Assembly (NCBI GenBank): GCA_038030265.1
Contig: CM075941.1
Location: 57,389,952 to 57,453,951, forward strand
DNA: 64,000 nucleotides
Direction of reading: 5' to 3'
Source of the DNA: Corythucha ciliata
Lineage: Eukaryota; Arthropoda; Insecta; Hemiptera; Tingidae
Shown here: positions 1-11,864 of the stretch, one piece after another
How the letters are laid out: each line of letters opens with the position of its first letter
Position numbering within the stretch: position 1 is the first letter of the stretch
Translations under genes and position numbers: made by a program
Notes under the pieces: model-generated
What the model was told of the DNA's origin: nothing
Seen by the model: only the letters and a program-made list of their open reading frames with translations
The model's database searches: none

Positions 1-797
1 TAGTTTTTGGCCCAAGTGAACTATACTGGTTGACCCAATGGACCCGAGCTCGCAGATTAGAACCATAAAACTGGGAAATATGGACCCATAACCATTAAGG
101 CTCTACTTTCCTATGGTAAAACGCGTTCCAAAAAATCTCGGCTTGTATTGCTCCGATTTGTTTGATTTTTTTTTTGCTAAATTCCTCAAAAATTCCATAA
201 AATTGAAGCCCGCAAGAGTTTTTGCGAAATTTTAAATACTCTCTCCCAGCCACCTCTTATTACCCTCTCCACTTTTTTAATATTTCGATAAACTCGGTTT
301 AAATCAATTGAAGCTCATAATTTAAATACAATGCCCTGAAGTTAGCCGCATTACAATTTTTGCCGATTTTTCGGAAATTTTATTTAACCCTCTTTTTGTA
401 TCCTCCTTTCGGCTTGTTCAGAAGATTTAAATGGAGCAAGAAATTTTTTGCATGACATTTTTGCCAAATCTGGCCAGGGGTAGGGGGTAATTCTGTTATT
501 TTGAAGCCTTGTTCACCCGAAGCGATTTTGTTCGCGATTTTCACGGCACAGCGGGAAAAATCATATGGGTCTTGATTACCTTTCAAGGAAATCACGCGTT
601 TGCGAACGTTTGTGTGGAGTTGAGAGCGTTTTCACTTGAAAAATCGTTTCGTGTGAACAGGGTTCAAGGCAAGGTATCGAATTTCCTGTCGGAAGTCATG
701 TGTGTCCATGCGTCTCCAAAAATCCAATGAAATTAGATGGTTTTTGATAAAAAAAAATCCGACGCGTCAAAATTATAGTAACAGAATAACCCCTTAA
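1..797. other. AT-rich intergenic sequence, no gene seen
   Basis: Only short chance frames occur on both strands. No recognisable protein similarity, RNA gene or repeat boundary is visible before the MITE at 798. Confidence 0.5.
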
Positions 798-1041
798 AGG
801 CCAGGTCACACCTATCATGCACGCTTCCGATCCGACACCGATCATGCATTTTTTGATAGGTGTGGGGACCGTAATAGGCGTTAATACCGAATAATTCACG
901 GCTACTACGCTTCTCAGCTCTCTCAAATTGCCTTTCCAACCCAAATATAGTCTAACCGCTGCGAGGGTTTCCACAGTCTCCGATTCGACATGCATGATCG
1001 GTGTCGGATCGGAAGCGTGCATGATAGGTGTGACCTGGCCT
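798..1041. mobile_element. MITE, 244 bp, TAA target duplication
   Basis: The two ends are inverted repeats of about 55 bp (798-852 and about 987-1041), starting AGGCCAGGTCACACCTATCA. The element is flanked by TAA on both sides (795-797 and 1042-1044 region). A 3-bp TWA duplication fits PIF/Harbinger-type non-autonomous elements. No coding capacity. Confidence 0.85.
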
Positions 1042-1954
1042 TAAGCCGTGTACACACGGAGACTTTTCTGTCCTGTCTTCTATTGTAGCTGGTGTTTTAA
1101 GTAGTTAAAAACATTAAAAGTGAAGGAATTGAATTATTTCTTTTTTATTATCCCCATTTTGAAGCCCATGGAGGGGCTTAGTATGAAATTATTCGCACAT
1201 AAATTTGAAGCATTTCTATTACCCCCTCTCTTGACCCTCTGCTGAAGTGAAACAAAAAACCAAAATGCTTCGTTTGAACCAAGTTTAAACACTGAAATAT
1301 ATTGCCATATGGGCAGACAAGTACTTGCGCAAGAAATGTCCGACTTTTTCCCAGATTTGTTTCAAGACCTTTTTTTCTGGCAGCATTCTACCTTCTAGAG
1401 GTTTGGGGAACTGAACAGATGATACCTCGACCCCCGTCCTATCATTCCTCGTCTTCTTTTCTCTTCTTAATTCTGCATTTATTAAATTACAAAATGTGGC
1501 CATTAATGTGCGTGGGGACATTAGATTTCTTAAAAGGGTCAAACAGTAAAAAATGTCGTCGTGTGCCTCCCGCACAGAATATTGGGCAAAAAATGAAGGC
1601 CCAGATTGGCAAGGACGACTCTTGAGTCTTGGCTACTATGCAGGGTACAGGGGCACCTCCCCTGCCCGGTTTAGGTTCATGGCGCAAGCCAGCATTCCCA
1701 GCTCTGAAAGACCCACCTCCACGTCGTGCCTCTCGGGCGCGGGTGGCTGGCCACCAGTTACGGCTAACGAGCCGAGCTGAGTGATGGGACCGACTCTGCT
1801 GGGGAGTCTGGGCCAAAGATGGGGTACAGGCCAGGTAAGGGCCGGCAACGGCCTAGGTACTGGCCACATCTTAACGAGATCCGCAGCAGGGCACAGGGCT
1901 GTGTTTGCCGTCATGATGGGCAAATCCTGCGCCATCTGATGGCCACAAGGTTGA
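1042..1954. other. Non-coding stretch with a GC-rich block
   Basis: A GC-rich, low-AT block runs from about 1560 to 1950, unlike its surroundings. It has no convincing long frame, although frames are open on both strands. It looks like part of a repeat (possibly a LINE 5' region or SINE), but no family can be assigned by eye. Confidence 0.35.
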
Positions 1955-2170
1955 GGGTCTGATGGACTTCCGGACCCTCACTCCGGACTCAACTTGATCA
2001 GTCGTTTAAAGAGTCTTCATTTTTCAGTAAATAAGTACATTGAACTTGACTCAATAAACTCTACACGCCAGTGGCGGATCTACGGGGAGGGTTTTATGTG
2101 TTTAAACCCCCCCTAAGAAGATGGCATCCGCCAAAAATTTGTTGATAGTCATTCCAGAGATTTCTTCTAA

Positions 2171-2338
2171 GGCCCCGCGCACACTAGGAAAAAAAAGACG
2201 CCGACGCGCGCGTCAGCGTCCGACTCGTGCAGTAAAAACTCTGTGGGACCTTTCACATTGGACGCGTACGCGAGAGTCTTCTCTTCGCCGAGAAAAAAGA
2301 CGCGTCGGCGTCTTTTTTCTGATAGTGTGCGTGGGACC
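2171..2338. mobile_element. MITE, 168 bp, nested in the hAT-like element
   Basis: Inverted ends of about 40 bp start GGCCCCGCGCACACTA on the left and GGTCCCACGCACACTA on the right, flanked by TAA at 2168-2170 and 2339-2341. The CG-rich arms carry a GACGCCGACGCG core. No coding sequence. Confidence 0.8.
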
Positions 2339-2499
2339 TAATACCTTGCACATAACAAAGGACGACTGTTGAAGGGGGAACTGCACAGAATGATGATATC
2401 TCGACAAATGGGCGATCTCGTGATGGTGAGGCCACCATTCATTGAGGGGGGGGGGCCCCAAAAAGCGTAAATAGATGAAAAAAAAAATGGATTTTTAGG

Positions 2500-3870
2500 T
2501 TTCAAAGCGATGATTAGTGGCAAATATTGAGAACAAGCGATCATTTGCCACTTAAATTAGGAAAAATACACCAATTCGAGATATCTGAAGGCAACTTCGT
2601 GGACAAACCAAAGAAAAAACGTCAACTCCAAATTCCTATAGGCCTTTAAGGCAGAAGAAATTGAGAAAGCGTGCTAATGTGTTACTCTATGGGCAAGTAC
2701 GCGGGAGAACATTGAAAAAAAAAGTGTCTAAAATTGAAGTAAAACGCTCATTCACAACTAAAATGGAGAAATAAGCCAATTCGCGGAACAATTTGAGAAA
2801 ATTGGCTGAAATTAAGGAAACGTGGTAATTCGTGGCTAAAATTGAGAAATAATTTGCGACTGAAAAATGTGAAAAAGCGCTTAGATCGCGGTAAAAACTG
2901 AGAAAAAAAGCTAATTCACGGATAGAAGTGATAGAAAAGCCGCTTATTCACGGCTAAAACTGAGACAAACCGCTTATTCCCGTCCAAAATTGACGTAACA
3001 TGCTGATTTGCAACTAAAACAAAGATAATTAATTATTTAATTCGTGGCTAACTTTGGTAGAAAGCGCTTATCAGCAGCTAAAATGGAGAAATACGCTATT
3101 TCTCGGCACAAGCAAGCCCTAATGTGAAGCTAAATTTCACATTTGGTGATTCTGCTTGTTCACGGCTAAAACTGATACAAACGCTCATTCCCGGCTAAAA
3201 TTGGGAAATTTCGTTGATTCACGGCCGATATAACAAAAGGCGCTCATTCGCGGAGCTGAAATGGAGATAAAACGCAAATTCAAGGATTTTGTGAAAAGCC
3301 TCCAGTTCGAAACTGAAATTGAGTAAAAGCGTGATTCAGGCATGAAATTAATGAATAATTCACGGTTGAAATTCGGAAATAATGCTCAGCTAAAACGAAG
3401 AAAACAAAACGCTAATTCTCTGCTAGAACTGAGGAAACGAGATAACTTGCGGCTAAAATGGTGATGAGCGCTAATTCGCACGACTAAGAAGTGAAGAAAA
3501 ACGCTAAAATTAGAGGAATAAAACGTTAACTCGTGGCTAAAACTGAGACAATCAGCTAGTTGCCGTCTAAAATGTACAGGAAGAGCTCATTCGCTGTTAA
3601 AGATTCAGTGAATTCGCGGCTAAAGTGGGCAAGAAGCGCTCATTCACCGCTGAAACGGAGAAAAACGATAAATCGCGGATCAATTTGAGAAAATCCACTA
3701 ATTCACGGCTAAAATTGAGAAAATGCGGTGATTCGCGTTTGAAACGAAGAAAAACATTAGCGGCTAAAATCGAGAAAAAGCAGTTTTATCGCGGGCAAAT
3801 TGGGAAAAACCGCTAATTCATGGTTAAATTTTGAGAAAAAGTCAATTATTGGTTCATGTATAGGCAGGAA
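2500..3870 (+). repeat. Degenerate 30-bp minisatellite, array 1
   Basis: About 40 imperfect head-to-tail copies of a unit close to GAAAAAGCGCTAATTCGCGG followed by CTAAAATTGA. Copies vary by substitutions and small indels, so no frame is kept. Short frames here (e.g. 3625-3816) encode lysine/arginine-rich 10-residue periodic peptides and are by-products of the repeat. Confidence 0.9.
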
Positions 3871-4113
3871 AAAAGAGAGAGATTCATGGTAGAACCCTTC
3901 CCAAGTTAAAATCCTAGATCCGCCACTGCTACACGCAAAGAAGCTGATGTTCCAGTTCCGTCAAGTCGAATTTTATTATGTTATGCGGAATGTGCACGAG
4001 GAGTTCGAACTCGTGGCTCGAAGACTAAATCTCTCCTTCATGCCCTCCAAGATTCCTATGATAAATGGTACGAATACTGTGATTCAAAGAAATCTTCAAC
4101 AATCACAGTCTGA

Positions 4114-5417
4114 GGATCCGCTGAGTAATGCGAGGAGCGAGGCTCCTTGGTTTCAATAGATTGTGAGTTCAACAATACCTATACTTTCTTCAAACATTGT
4201 TTTAAACTCTCGATTTGAGTTTCTTTTGACGATTTATGAAATATAATGCTTCCCGGGCTCTTTTTCCTGTCTGTCACATTCAATTCAAGGCTTTGGAATG
4301 TACGCTCGTTGTAGCGCGTTATTTTAGCGCCTCTCGAAAACGCTTCCAGTGGACGACCGGCCTAAGGGAAATGGCTACAAATAAAGAACGCTTGCTGCGA
4401 CGAAAGATGACACTCTATACTCCTCCATGATCAGGATTTGTGCTCGATATTATCCTAACTCCGATGTAAAAGTGCTGAAGAATCCCCTTCCCCCCACAGA
4501 CGGAAATCTCTAAATCCGTCCCTGTTACCGTATGTACCTACATTATTCCGGCAGAAATTGTTTATTTTCAAGTATAAGTGTAACAAAAAAAAAATTGGGT
4601 TAAAGTAGACCTCATTTGCGATCGAAAACACCCCATAAGCCATGGTCCGAAAATCAAAACCCTTCGAGATTCGCACCCTCGCTATACAATAGTGGCGTAA
4701 GTCAAAAACATAGTTTTTTCAGAAAACACCAAAAACAGTTTTCAGCGGTCACAATGGATTTTAAATATATTTAGTGATACTAGCCCACAAAAAAGGCCCT
4801 AATAACGACTTTTAGTAGGATTCCAATGCTTATTTTAATTTTGGTACTGTTTAAAACCAATTTTTTGACTTACGACTTTGTTCGTGTTTTTTTCTAGTTC
4901 TGTTCTGTACATCATTTCGAGTTGATACGTTGTTAGCAGTGCTTGGGGGGGTTGTTTGCTTTTTTTGTGGTTTGTGATCGGATGAAGGCTTTTTTTTGTA
5001 TTTTTATTTTTGAGAGATGATAACTAGTTTGACAAGTTTCTGATGAACAAGAAGGCTCATAATTTCAGGTGGTTCTGTGAATTACAACCATAGTTGTTCA
5101 TTAGAAATATTACAAGCTGAGGTAAGAATGCAGTTTTTTTTTAAAATAAAGAAGAGTAATCAAAACATACAGCAAAATACTTAGTACAAAATACACAAAA
5201 TGGTACAAAATAGTTTCAAAAGACACTTCACAGCTCTAAAACAGCCTTCGTTTTCAAATTTTAATTAGGTAGGTATCAGGTTGCACTCTCGTCATTAATA
5301 AAAACAAGGAACTAACCTAGGGAAGCTGGAAGACTAGCGTACGTTATTAAATTCTATTATTCCAACTGTCTCATAAATCCAAGAAATTAAAAATGAGCGG
5401 TATGATGATCAGTAAAA
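4114..5417. other. No gene seen
   Basis: AT-rich sequence with poly-T and poly-A tracts. Short frames at 4236-4430 (+) and 4455-4676 (-) show no recognisable domain. The 3' end of the minus-strand gene ends at 5418. Confidence 0.45.
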
Positions 5418-7364
5418 TTAGTATTCAACATAATAAACAGAAAAATCGTTAAGCACATTCTTGTAAAAGGTTTCATAGTAATGTTTAGGAACTATATTCT
5501 TATCAATCAAATCTCTTATGTCTTTTTTCTTATTGTCGGACAGCGGAAGTTTCTCCGAGTAAGCTCGTACTAGATCGACGTTATTATGTTGGACGCTTTG
5601 TGATGCTTGAGTATTCCTTTTTCAACGAGGCTTTTTGTTGTTCTTCGACGTTAAAACCTTTTTATATGAGGATTCTTCATAGGAAGTTTTATAGAAAAAC
5701 GCATTTGGCTCATTTTTTTCTACTCGAATCATCTTGATGTCATGCCAGTTTACTTTATTGCTTTCCGTGTCCACATTAAAGTTGCTTCCCCAGATCTCAG
5801 CTAGAAGTTTGAGGTCGAAGAAATCTTCGTAGGTCAGTTGATGAACACGATACGCTGGTCCTGATTTTTTTGTCATTTGGATCAACGTCACGTACTGCTC
5901 CGGCACGTAAATTGGCGCAGATTTCAGGTGTCGAGAAATTTGTTTTTCAATGAGACTATGTCCATTGTCACCCTCTTTCTGGGAGTGGCCTCTGATTAGG
6001 TATTTGTGGGTGATAATTCTTATTCCCAGTTCACGCGTTGCGTAGGCATAAGCGGCAAGTAGATATTTATTTTTTTGCTGACCACAACAATTATCAGAAA
6101 AAAATATGGCGTCGAGATCAGCGTCGGTGTTGGCTTCTTTCAGCGTCTTTAGGTATCGATAGACACAAGTACCTATTTCGTTTGATCCTCTTTTTCCCTC
6201 TGTTTCGTTCCAAAAATAGCAATGAAAGTTTTTCGCATGAAGGTCGCTTATCGTGAAATTGTAGCAATTCATTTTACTCTTATAATAGAACGACGAAACG
6301 AGTCCCCGAGGAAGAGGCATCACTGCTTGTAAATCGTAAACAGCTACATGAAATTCGTTGTTGTTCTTATCCTCGTCTTTTGCTTTTCGAGAAAGTTCTG
6401 TTTCCTTCTTGTGCTCGAGGTAACTTTCAGTCCGTTTCTGTTTTCTTTCCTCGTCTGCGTTCTTGTATGATTCACATAAGTCACAGAGGTCCTTTTTAGG
6501 TTGGAAAAATGAAATATTATATTCTGAATTGAAAATGCGACTGAACATTACAACGTTGGCAAATGGTAGGTTTTGTTGTTCACGGCTTTCCTTATAATCT
6601 CGGTACAGGTCCGCTAAACATTTACCCCCTTCGATGAATTCTCTGGTAGTTTGCGACTCTATTCTCGGTATCGCTTCAATGAATCTCCGGACGCTGTTTT
6701 TGATTTCAGGATCAACAGTTGGTTGATGACCAACCTTCCCTCTTCGGTCCTCACTTACAAAGCCAGTGTCCATTTTCTTTTCGAGAGCGGTTTTCACGGT
6801 TCTCTCATTGATATCGAGCGTGGCCATGAAAAACTTTTTGCACACTCTAATGCGATTTGTCGCCACTTCGAAGTAGAACGCTGTGTTAAGTTTCCTATAG
6901 TTTTGCGAGCAAGAATATCTGTATTTTGGTTTGATTTGATCTGTGTGAGAAGCGACGAACTCTCGTTGTCTTTGCAAATCCGCCAAACCCCAGAAAAGTG
7001 AAAATATTTGCTGGCGGTTCTCGTCAGTTATTTTTTCTGAACACCTTAATCGACATTTATCCCCGCAAGGTGGTTGTACTTCTCTGGCTCTCCTTGTTTT
7101 TTCTTGTTTTGTTGTGTATTGTTGGCCCGAATTTCCGTAGTAACCTCATTTTTAGGAGCTCCAATTTTGTGGATTATTCGTTCTTTTTTTCCCCTTTTTC
7201 TCGACGGAACCGTTGTCTACTACCATGCAATTTTCTGAACTATTATCTTTCCTGTCTCTGGCTTCGGGACCGCGTGAATTTCGGTACTCAACTTTTGACT
7301 CAGAGTCACTACTTTCGGATTCCTCGTTCTCGTTGAATGTTGGGTCCTCTTCACTACTACGTCA
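5418..7364 (-). pseudogene. Decayed insect gene with DNCCGQ motif (possible DUF7869-type protein)
   Basis: The longest clean frame is 5622-7145, with similarity-like features across it. The N-terminal part has a basic GKKRTNNPQNW stretch, then CGDKCRLRC, then KITDENRQQIFSLFW, a layout I recall from large insect families of unknown function. The centre has a paired-cysteine motif (DLCDLCESY). The later half has FFSDNCCGQQKNKYLL followed by HKYLIRGHSQKEGDNGHSLIE, resembling the DNC.GQNKN core of DUF7869 proteins, an RNase-H-like fold possibly of transposase origin. Lesions: an in-frame TGA at 5622-5624, after which the frame stays open for 67 more codons to TAA 5418-5420; two in-frame stops near 7146-7154 inside the basic region; and a frame change near 7360 upstream of the acidic segment. 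Family assignment is from memory and moderate. Confidence 0.65.
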
Positions 7365-7516
7365 ACGTTACTTAGCGATGGTGGGCTGGCTTTCTTTTTT
7401 ATTCGAAGGATTGTACGATTATCCAAGTTGACAATGGACGCTTGGTAAGAAGCCTGTTTTCCGTGGTCATTTCAGGCATTCTGTACTAATAATAAATCTT
7501 GTGCAACTGGACTTAC

Positions 7517-7866
7517 GTCAAAAGGTCCCCCCGAAGTCCTTTCAGCAGCCTGCCTTAGTTCTTCCTCTGACAATAACGGAAAAATCTACAAAGTTGAAAA
7601 ATAGAATGTTGCGTAAAAAATTTGTAGTCATAGTCTGTCATGAATTTCACACCTACCTCATTTAGTTCATCAAAAAATTCAATTGCAGACAACAAATTCA
7701 CGTCAATGCCTCTCTCAGGTTCCAAAGATTTGAACTCTTCAAGGTCCACCTCCTCCAAGTTGCGAATAACTTGGCTTACTGCAAATGGCTCTACACCTTC
7801 CGAACCTCTTTCAGTTGGTATAAATTGTTTCTCAGGTAATTCTGTGAGAAGGATCTGTGTGCACAA
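7517..7866 (-). pseudogene. Two exons probably belonging to the same minus-strand gene
   Basis: The first exon (about 7866 down to 7657) reads an acidic peptide including VDLEEFKSLEPERGIDV and LLSAIEFFDELNE, and ends at a good donor (GAG|GTAGGT). The second exon (7585-7517, exactly 23 codons) starts after TTTGTAG and reads LLSEEELRQAAERTSGGPFD before GTAAGT. Both are in phase 0 relative to each other. They lie just upstream (on the minus strand) of the DNCCGQ gene and could be its 5' exons, though the next junction needs an unusual acceptor. The LINE at 7903 sits against the 5' side. The product is not recognised. Confidence 0.45.
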
Positions 7867-8237
7867 AGATGAAATTTCGTTACAATTTTCAGCATAGGCA
7901 TCAATATTATTATTATTATTATTATTTTATTGTAGGCATCGACTACAAGGTCATTAGCCTTTGGTACGCAAAATACTATTTTAATTGGGTCATTCTCTAA
8001 TTTTATTTAATGATAACAATATCATATCTCTTATGAATTACCAGGTACATTTCGCTTTTACATCATTAGACTTAACTTTTGTCGTTTCACTTTAACCCTA
8101 TTTATTTATCAGGTACGTTATAGTCTTCATCGCTCATTGTCAACCTTATGATTTAGTTTGAGGTAATGTTTGACTAGAATCGTTCCACGGACAGTTTTAC
8201 TTCGTATTATCACAGATTGCTTTATCACAGGTTAGTA

Positions 8238-11200
8238 TTAGATTTCATTTATTAGTTGAATAACTTCCAAATACGAAATAATGGATTTTATGTTCTTCGG
8301 TTGGAGGAGTTCTTTCAGAGTAGTAGGGAGGCAATATCGTTCACGCTGGCTTTGGTAGGCCGGGCAGTGCAACAAAACATGTTGTACTGTGAGCGTATCA
8401 TCATTGCATGAGCCACACACTGGCCGTGAAGAACATGCGGACAGATATCCCTAAGCTGAGTAGTACTTTGTTCCCATTTCTCCTGCCACGATCTCCATAC
8501 TTCACGACACAGTCGGTATTTTTCATCCAACGCATTAGTCGGTAGGGTCTCGATGCACACCGCCCGAGTGGCTTCCTTGGCTAGGGAATCCACTCGTTCA
8601 TTTCCCGGGATTCCCACGTGACTCGGAATCCACATGGAAATGACCAGAATCTCTAACTGTCTAAGCTCATGAAGTTTTAGGAGAATGGTTTGAGCCATAG
8701 GATTCGTGGTGAATTTGTCCCGAAGGAGATGTAGGGCACTCATTGGATCTGTTAGCACTTTTTTTCCACGGTAGCCTATTTCAGATAGCATGGCGTCCAT
8801 CGCAAAGAGAATGGCATAAAGCTCCGCAGTCAGGATGCATGAGTGCGTCGGAAGCCTTCTCGAAAAACGCACAACCCCAGGAATGTAGAAGGCAGAACCC
8901 ACACCAGTCTCTGTCTTGGATCCATCCGTGTAAACTTTGATGCATTCATAGTACCTTTCCATACGTGAATAAAAGTTTGACCGTAAGGCTGATGAGGGTA
9001 AAATATTCTTAGAACAGCTTGAGAGTGTCATGTCCACCAGTAGCTCAGGTAACTGCCAGGGGTAGATATCATGCAGGCGTACATGAGGAAAGAGTGGCAG
9101 AGACTGAAAGAAACAAGATAGCTCATGGATCCGTACAATGGAAGGCCGAGTTTGACTGGGAGCACTGCGGTATTCTTCCAAGAGGTCATTCTGAAATACA
9201 TCCGAGTTCAAGAAATGATTTATTCTCGTTCTGAGATTCGTGGCGTAATTCAGGTGGATTAGCTGTCTTCTATATGCAAGCGGTAAATGCCTTGAGACCA
9301 CAAACAGAGCTTCGCAGGGGCTCGTTCGGAACGCTCCTAACGATAAACAAAGGCCCCTCTGATATAATTGATTCAGGGGTTTAAGCCACGAGGCGCGGGC
9401 AGAGCCGTACACGATAGAGCCGTAGTCGATCTTCGACACAATTAACGCGTCAAACATGCGAAGCAACAGCTTCGTTTCTCCTCCCCATTTATGACTGGAA
9501 ACAAGACGAAGAAGGTTTAAGTCTTTCTGACAACGTCCTGTCAGTTCCTGAATATGGTATTTCCATCTTAAGGCAGTATCAAAGGTCACTCCCAAAAATT
9601 TGTGTTGCTCCTTCACCGGAATCAGTGAGCTTCCGAGCCACAATTGGGGGGGATCGTGAGCTGACCTCAATCTACAGAAGTGGAGGACTTTTGACTTCTC
9701 TTCGGAGAACGCCAGACCTCTTTTTGCTGCTTCTACCACTAACTTACGTATACTTTCCTGTAATACATTCTCAGCAGTGGCGCATTCTTTATCGTGCTCT
9801 AGAAAAATGACCAGATCGTCCGCATACGAACATCGATGCACGGAAGAGGGCAAGTCATCTGTTAGGCTGTTTATGGAAATAAGAAACACCGTAGCACTCA
9901 GGACAGAACCCTGAGGCACTCCTATTTCTGTTTTCCGCGTCTGCGAGAACGTAGAGCCTATTCTCACCCGGAAGAAGCGATCCTCGAGAAAGCTTTGAAC
10001 AACTTGTGGGAGGTTTCCTTGAAGTCCCCATTCACTCAGTTGCTTGAGAACACATACTGGCCATATCTTATCGAACGCGTTTTGTAAATCAAAAAACACG
10101 GCCGTGATGTGTTTTCTTTTTATAAAAGCATCTTGTATTAACTTTTCCACGTAAACTAGGAGATCGGTGGTAGAATGCCCTGATCGAAAAGCTGCCTGAT
10201 AGGGATTTAATAACCCTCGGTATTCCATTACTGTTACCAGTCTGTAATTTATCAGTCTTTCATAAACCTTTCCCAGACAACTCGTTAAGGATATCGGTCG
10301 ATAACTTTTTGCGCACTGAGGGTCCTTGCCTAACTTCCTCACTGGCACTATAATGGATGTCTTCCAGGCTCGAGGATAAAGACATTTCGACCAAAGCTCA
10401 TTATATAGCTTCAGCAGATGATGTCTACCGGATTGGGGCAAATGAGTTATGATCTCATTGGTTACGTCGTCCGCACCTGGGGATTTTTTATGAGCTAGTG
10501 ATCTTATGGCTAAATCCAATTCTGAGAGAGTGAAAGGAACATTATAAGATTCTGAGCAAGGCGTTGGAGGTGTAAAACCAAATATGGTGTCACTGGGAGA
10601 TTGGATGCATCTTCTTATTTCGGGAGCGTAGCTATCAGCTGATGATACTCGAGCGTATTGATCCGCAAGGCACTCGGCTACCTCTTCAGGATCACATCGC
10701 CGGTTTCCCTCGTCATCGATTAGAAAAGACGGGCACCCAGCGTTCGGATGGCCTTTCAATGTTTGAATTTTCCGCCACACAGATGTTGACGAAGCGCTGG
10801 CAGTTAGGGACGAGACGTACTGTCTCCAGGACTGCGATTTCGCTTCTCGTTTTAATCTGCGTTCACGCGCCCGATGCTTTTTGAACTCAATTAGGTTATC
10901 TAGAGTCACATTCCTTTTGAGCTGATTCAGCTTCCGTTTTTTTAATCGATTCGCTAGTGATATCTCTCTCGTCCAACAAGGCACTGGGGCTCTTCGAGTG
11001 TTATTTCCTTTGCGAGGGATAGCTTGCCCAGCTGCCATGACGAGCGTTTCTGTGGTATTTCCGACATCAACGTCCACGACACCAGTGAGCTCTTTAAATT
11101 CCAGCGCTGCTCCAAATTTCTCCCAATCAGCCAAATCGAAATTCCAACGGTCGGGGCACTTTGGGCTAGACCGTGTACTATTATGTCGCAATAAGATCGG

Positions 11201-11839
11201 AAAATGATCTGAGTGGTGCAGGTCATCCAGAGGACTCCATTCAAAGGATGTTGAGATTGCCATACTGCAGATACTAAGGTCTATAGCATCAAAACTCCCT
11301 GAGCTGGAAGTGAAATGAGTTGGTGACGCTTCATTTAGAACCATAAGATTTAATTCAGTCATTATCGATTCCAATAGAGTACCTACAGGGGTCGTTCGAC
11401 GCGAGCCCCATGCGGTGTTATGTGCATTGGTATCGCTCAAAATCATAACTGGGGATGGGAAGCGTTGAAAAAGCTCTTTCAAATCATTAGGTCTCCACGA
11501 GACATCAGGAAGATACAGCGAAACCAGAGTAAGTGCAATTGGCACATTAATGCGAATACATATAGCTTGAAGTGGGGTATCAATTTGCAGCACTTCTGCA
11601 TGCACCGTGTCCATCACATAAATTGCTACTCCGCCATGCCGTCTTCCTCCTCGGTCAACAGTTACTGATTTATGGAACAAGCTGTAACCACTTATATCAC
11701 GTGTAATGGTAGGGCTGAAATGGGTTTCTTGAATGCACATCGCAATCGGACTGTATTTGGCAATCAAAGAGGCCAGTTCATCCGCTTTGCTGTGTAAACC
11801 CCTCATATTCCATTGTAAAAAGTAATTATCAGTGTTCAT
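8238..11839 (-). CDS. LINE ORF2: endonuclease, reverse transcriptase, RNase H (one late frameshift)
   Basis: A 1,174-residue frame (8315-11839) starts at ATG 11839 with an AP-type endonuclease: LQWNMRGLHSK, QETHF, the SDTNAHN motif and SDHFPILL. The reverse transcriptase follows (KSPGADDVTNEII, FFDLQNAFDKIW, GVPQGSVLS and the catalytic YADDLVIF). The RNase H has KVYTDGSKTETG, AELYAILFAMD, TDPMSALHLL and WIPSHVGIPGNERVDSLAKEA. Near 8427 one base is gained or lost: the last residues of this frame are unrelated, while the next frame continues with VCGSCNDDTLTVQHVLLHCPA, the Cys/His end expected in this family, and stops at 8238. All catalytic blocks look intact, so the copy is young but probably inactive because of the frameshift. 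It lies 26 bases after the ORF1 stop. Confidence 0.9.
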
Positions 11840-11864
11840 TACAAAATGTTAAGATGACCTAAAC

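Larger units (their letters stand above)
2069..3928. mobile_element. hAT-like non-autonomous element, 1,860 bp, carrying a minisatellite
   Basis: The ends are inverted repeats CAGTGGCGGATCTA (2069-2082) and its reverse complement ending at 3928. They are flanked by a perfect 8-bp direct duplication CTACACGC (2061-2068 and 3929-3936). An 8-bp duplication with CAG...CTG ends is the signature of the hAT superfamily. The inside holds a nested MITE (2171-2338) and about 1.3 kb of degenerate 30-bp repeats, and no transposase. The boundaries are seen directly; the superfamily is inferred. Confidence 0.88.
1955..4113 (+). pseudogene. Open frame of about 96 codons interrupted by the hAT-like insertion
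   Basis: The frame 1955-2068 runs straight into the frame 3937-4113 if the inserted element and one copy of its 8-bp target duplication (CTACACGC) are removed; both segment lengths are multiples of three. The second part contains LLHALQDSYDKWYEYCDS, which looks like coding sequence, and ends at TGA 4111-4113. The product is not recognised and no start codon or splice site is certain. A fortuitous frame is possible, since about 96 open codons is not a strong signal alone. The call is mainly that the element may have landed in an exon. Confidence 0.3.

Noticed and set aside
3625..3816. 63-residue basic protein, and similar frames at 49653-49976 and 51081-51332
   Set aside because: They are periodic translations of the 30-bp repeat (10-residue period), with no conservation of frame between arrays.
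2500..3870. CRISPR-like array of about 30-bp repeats
   Set aside because: Units are contiguous and degenerate with no unique spacers, and the DNA is eukaryotic; it is a minisatellite.
5622..5624. In-frame TGA as a selenocysteine codon
   Set aside because: No reason for selenoprotein function, the same gene has further stops and a frame change, and no SECIS-like element was recognised.
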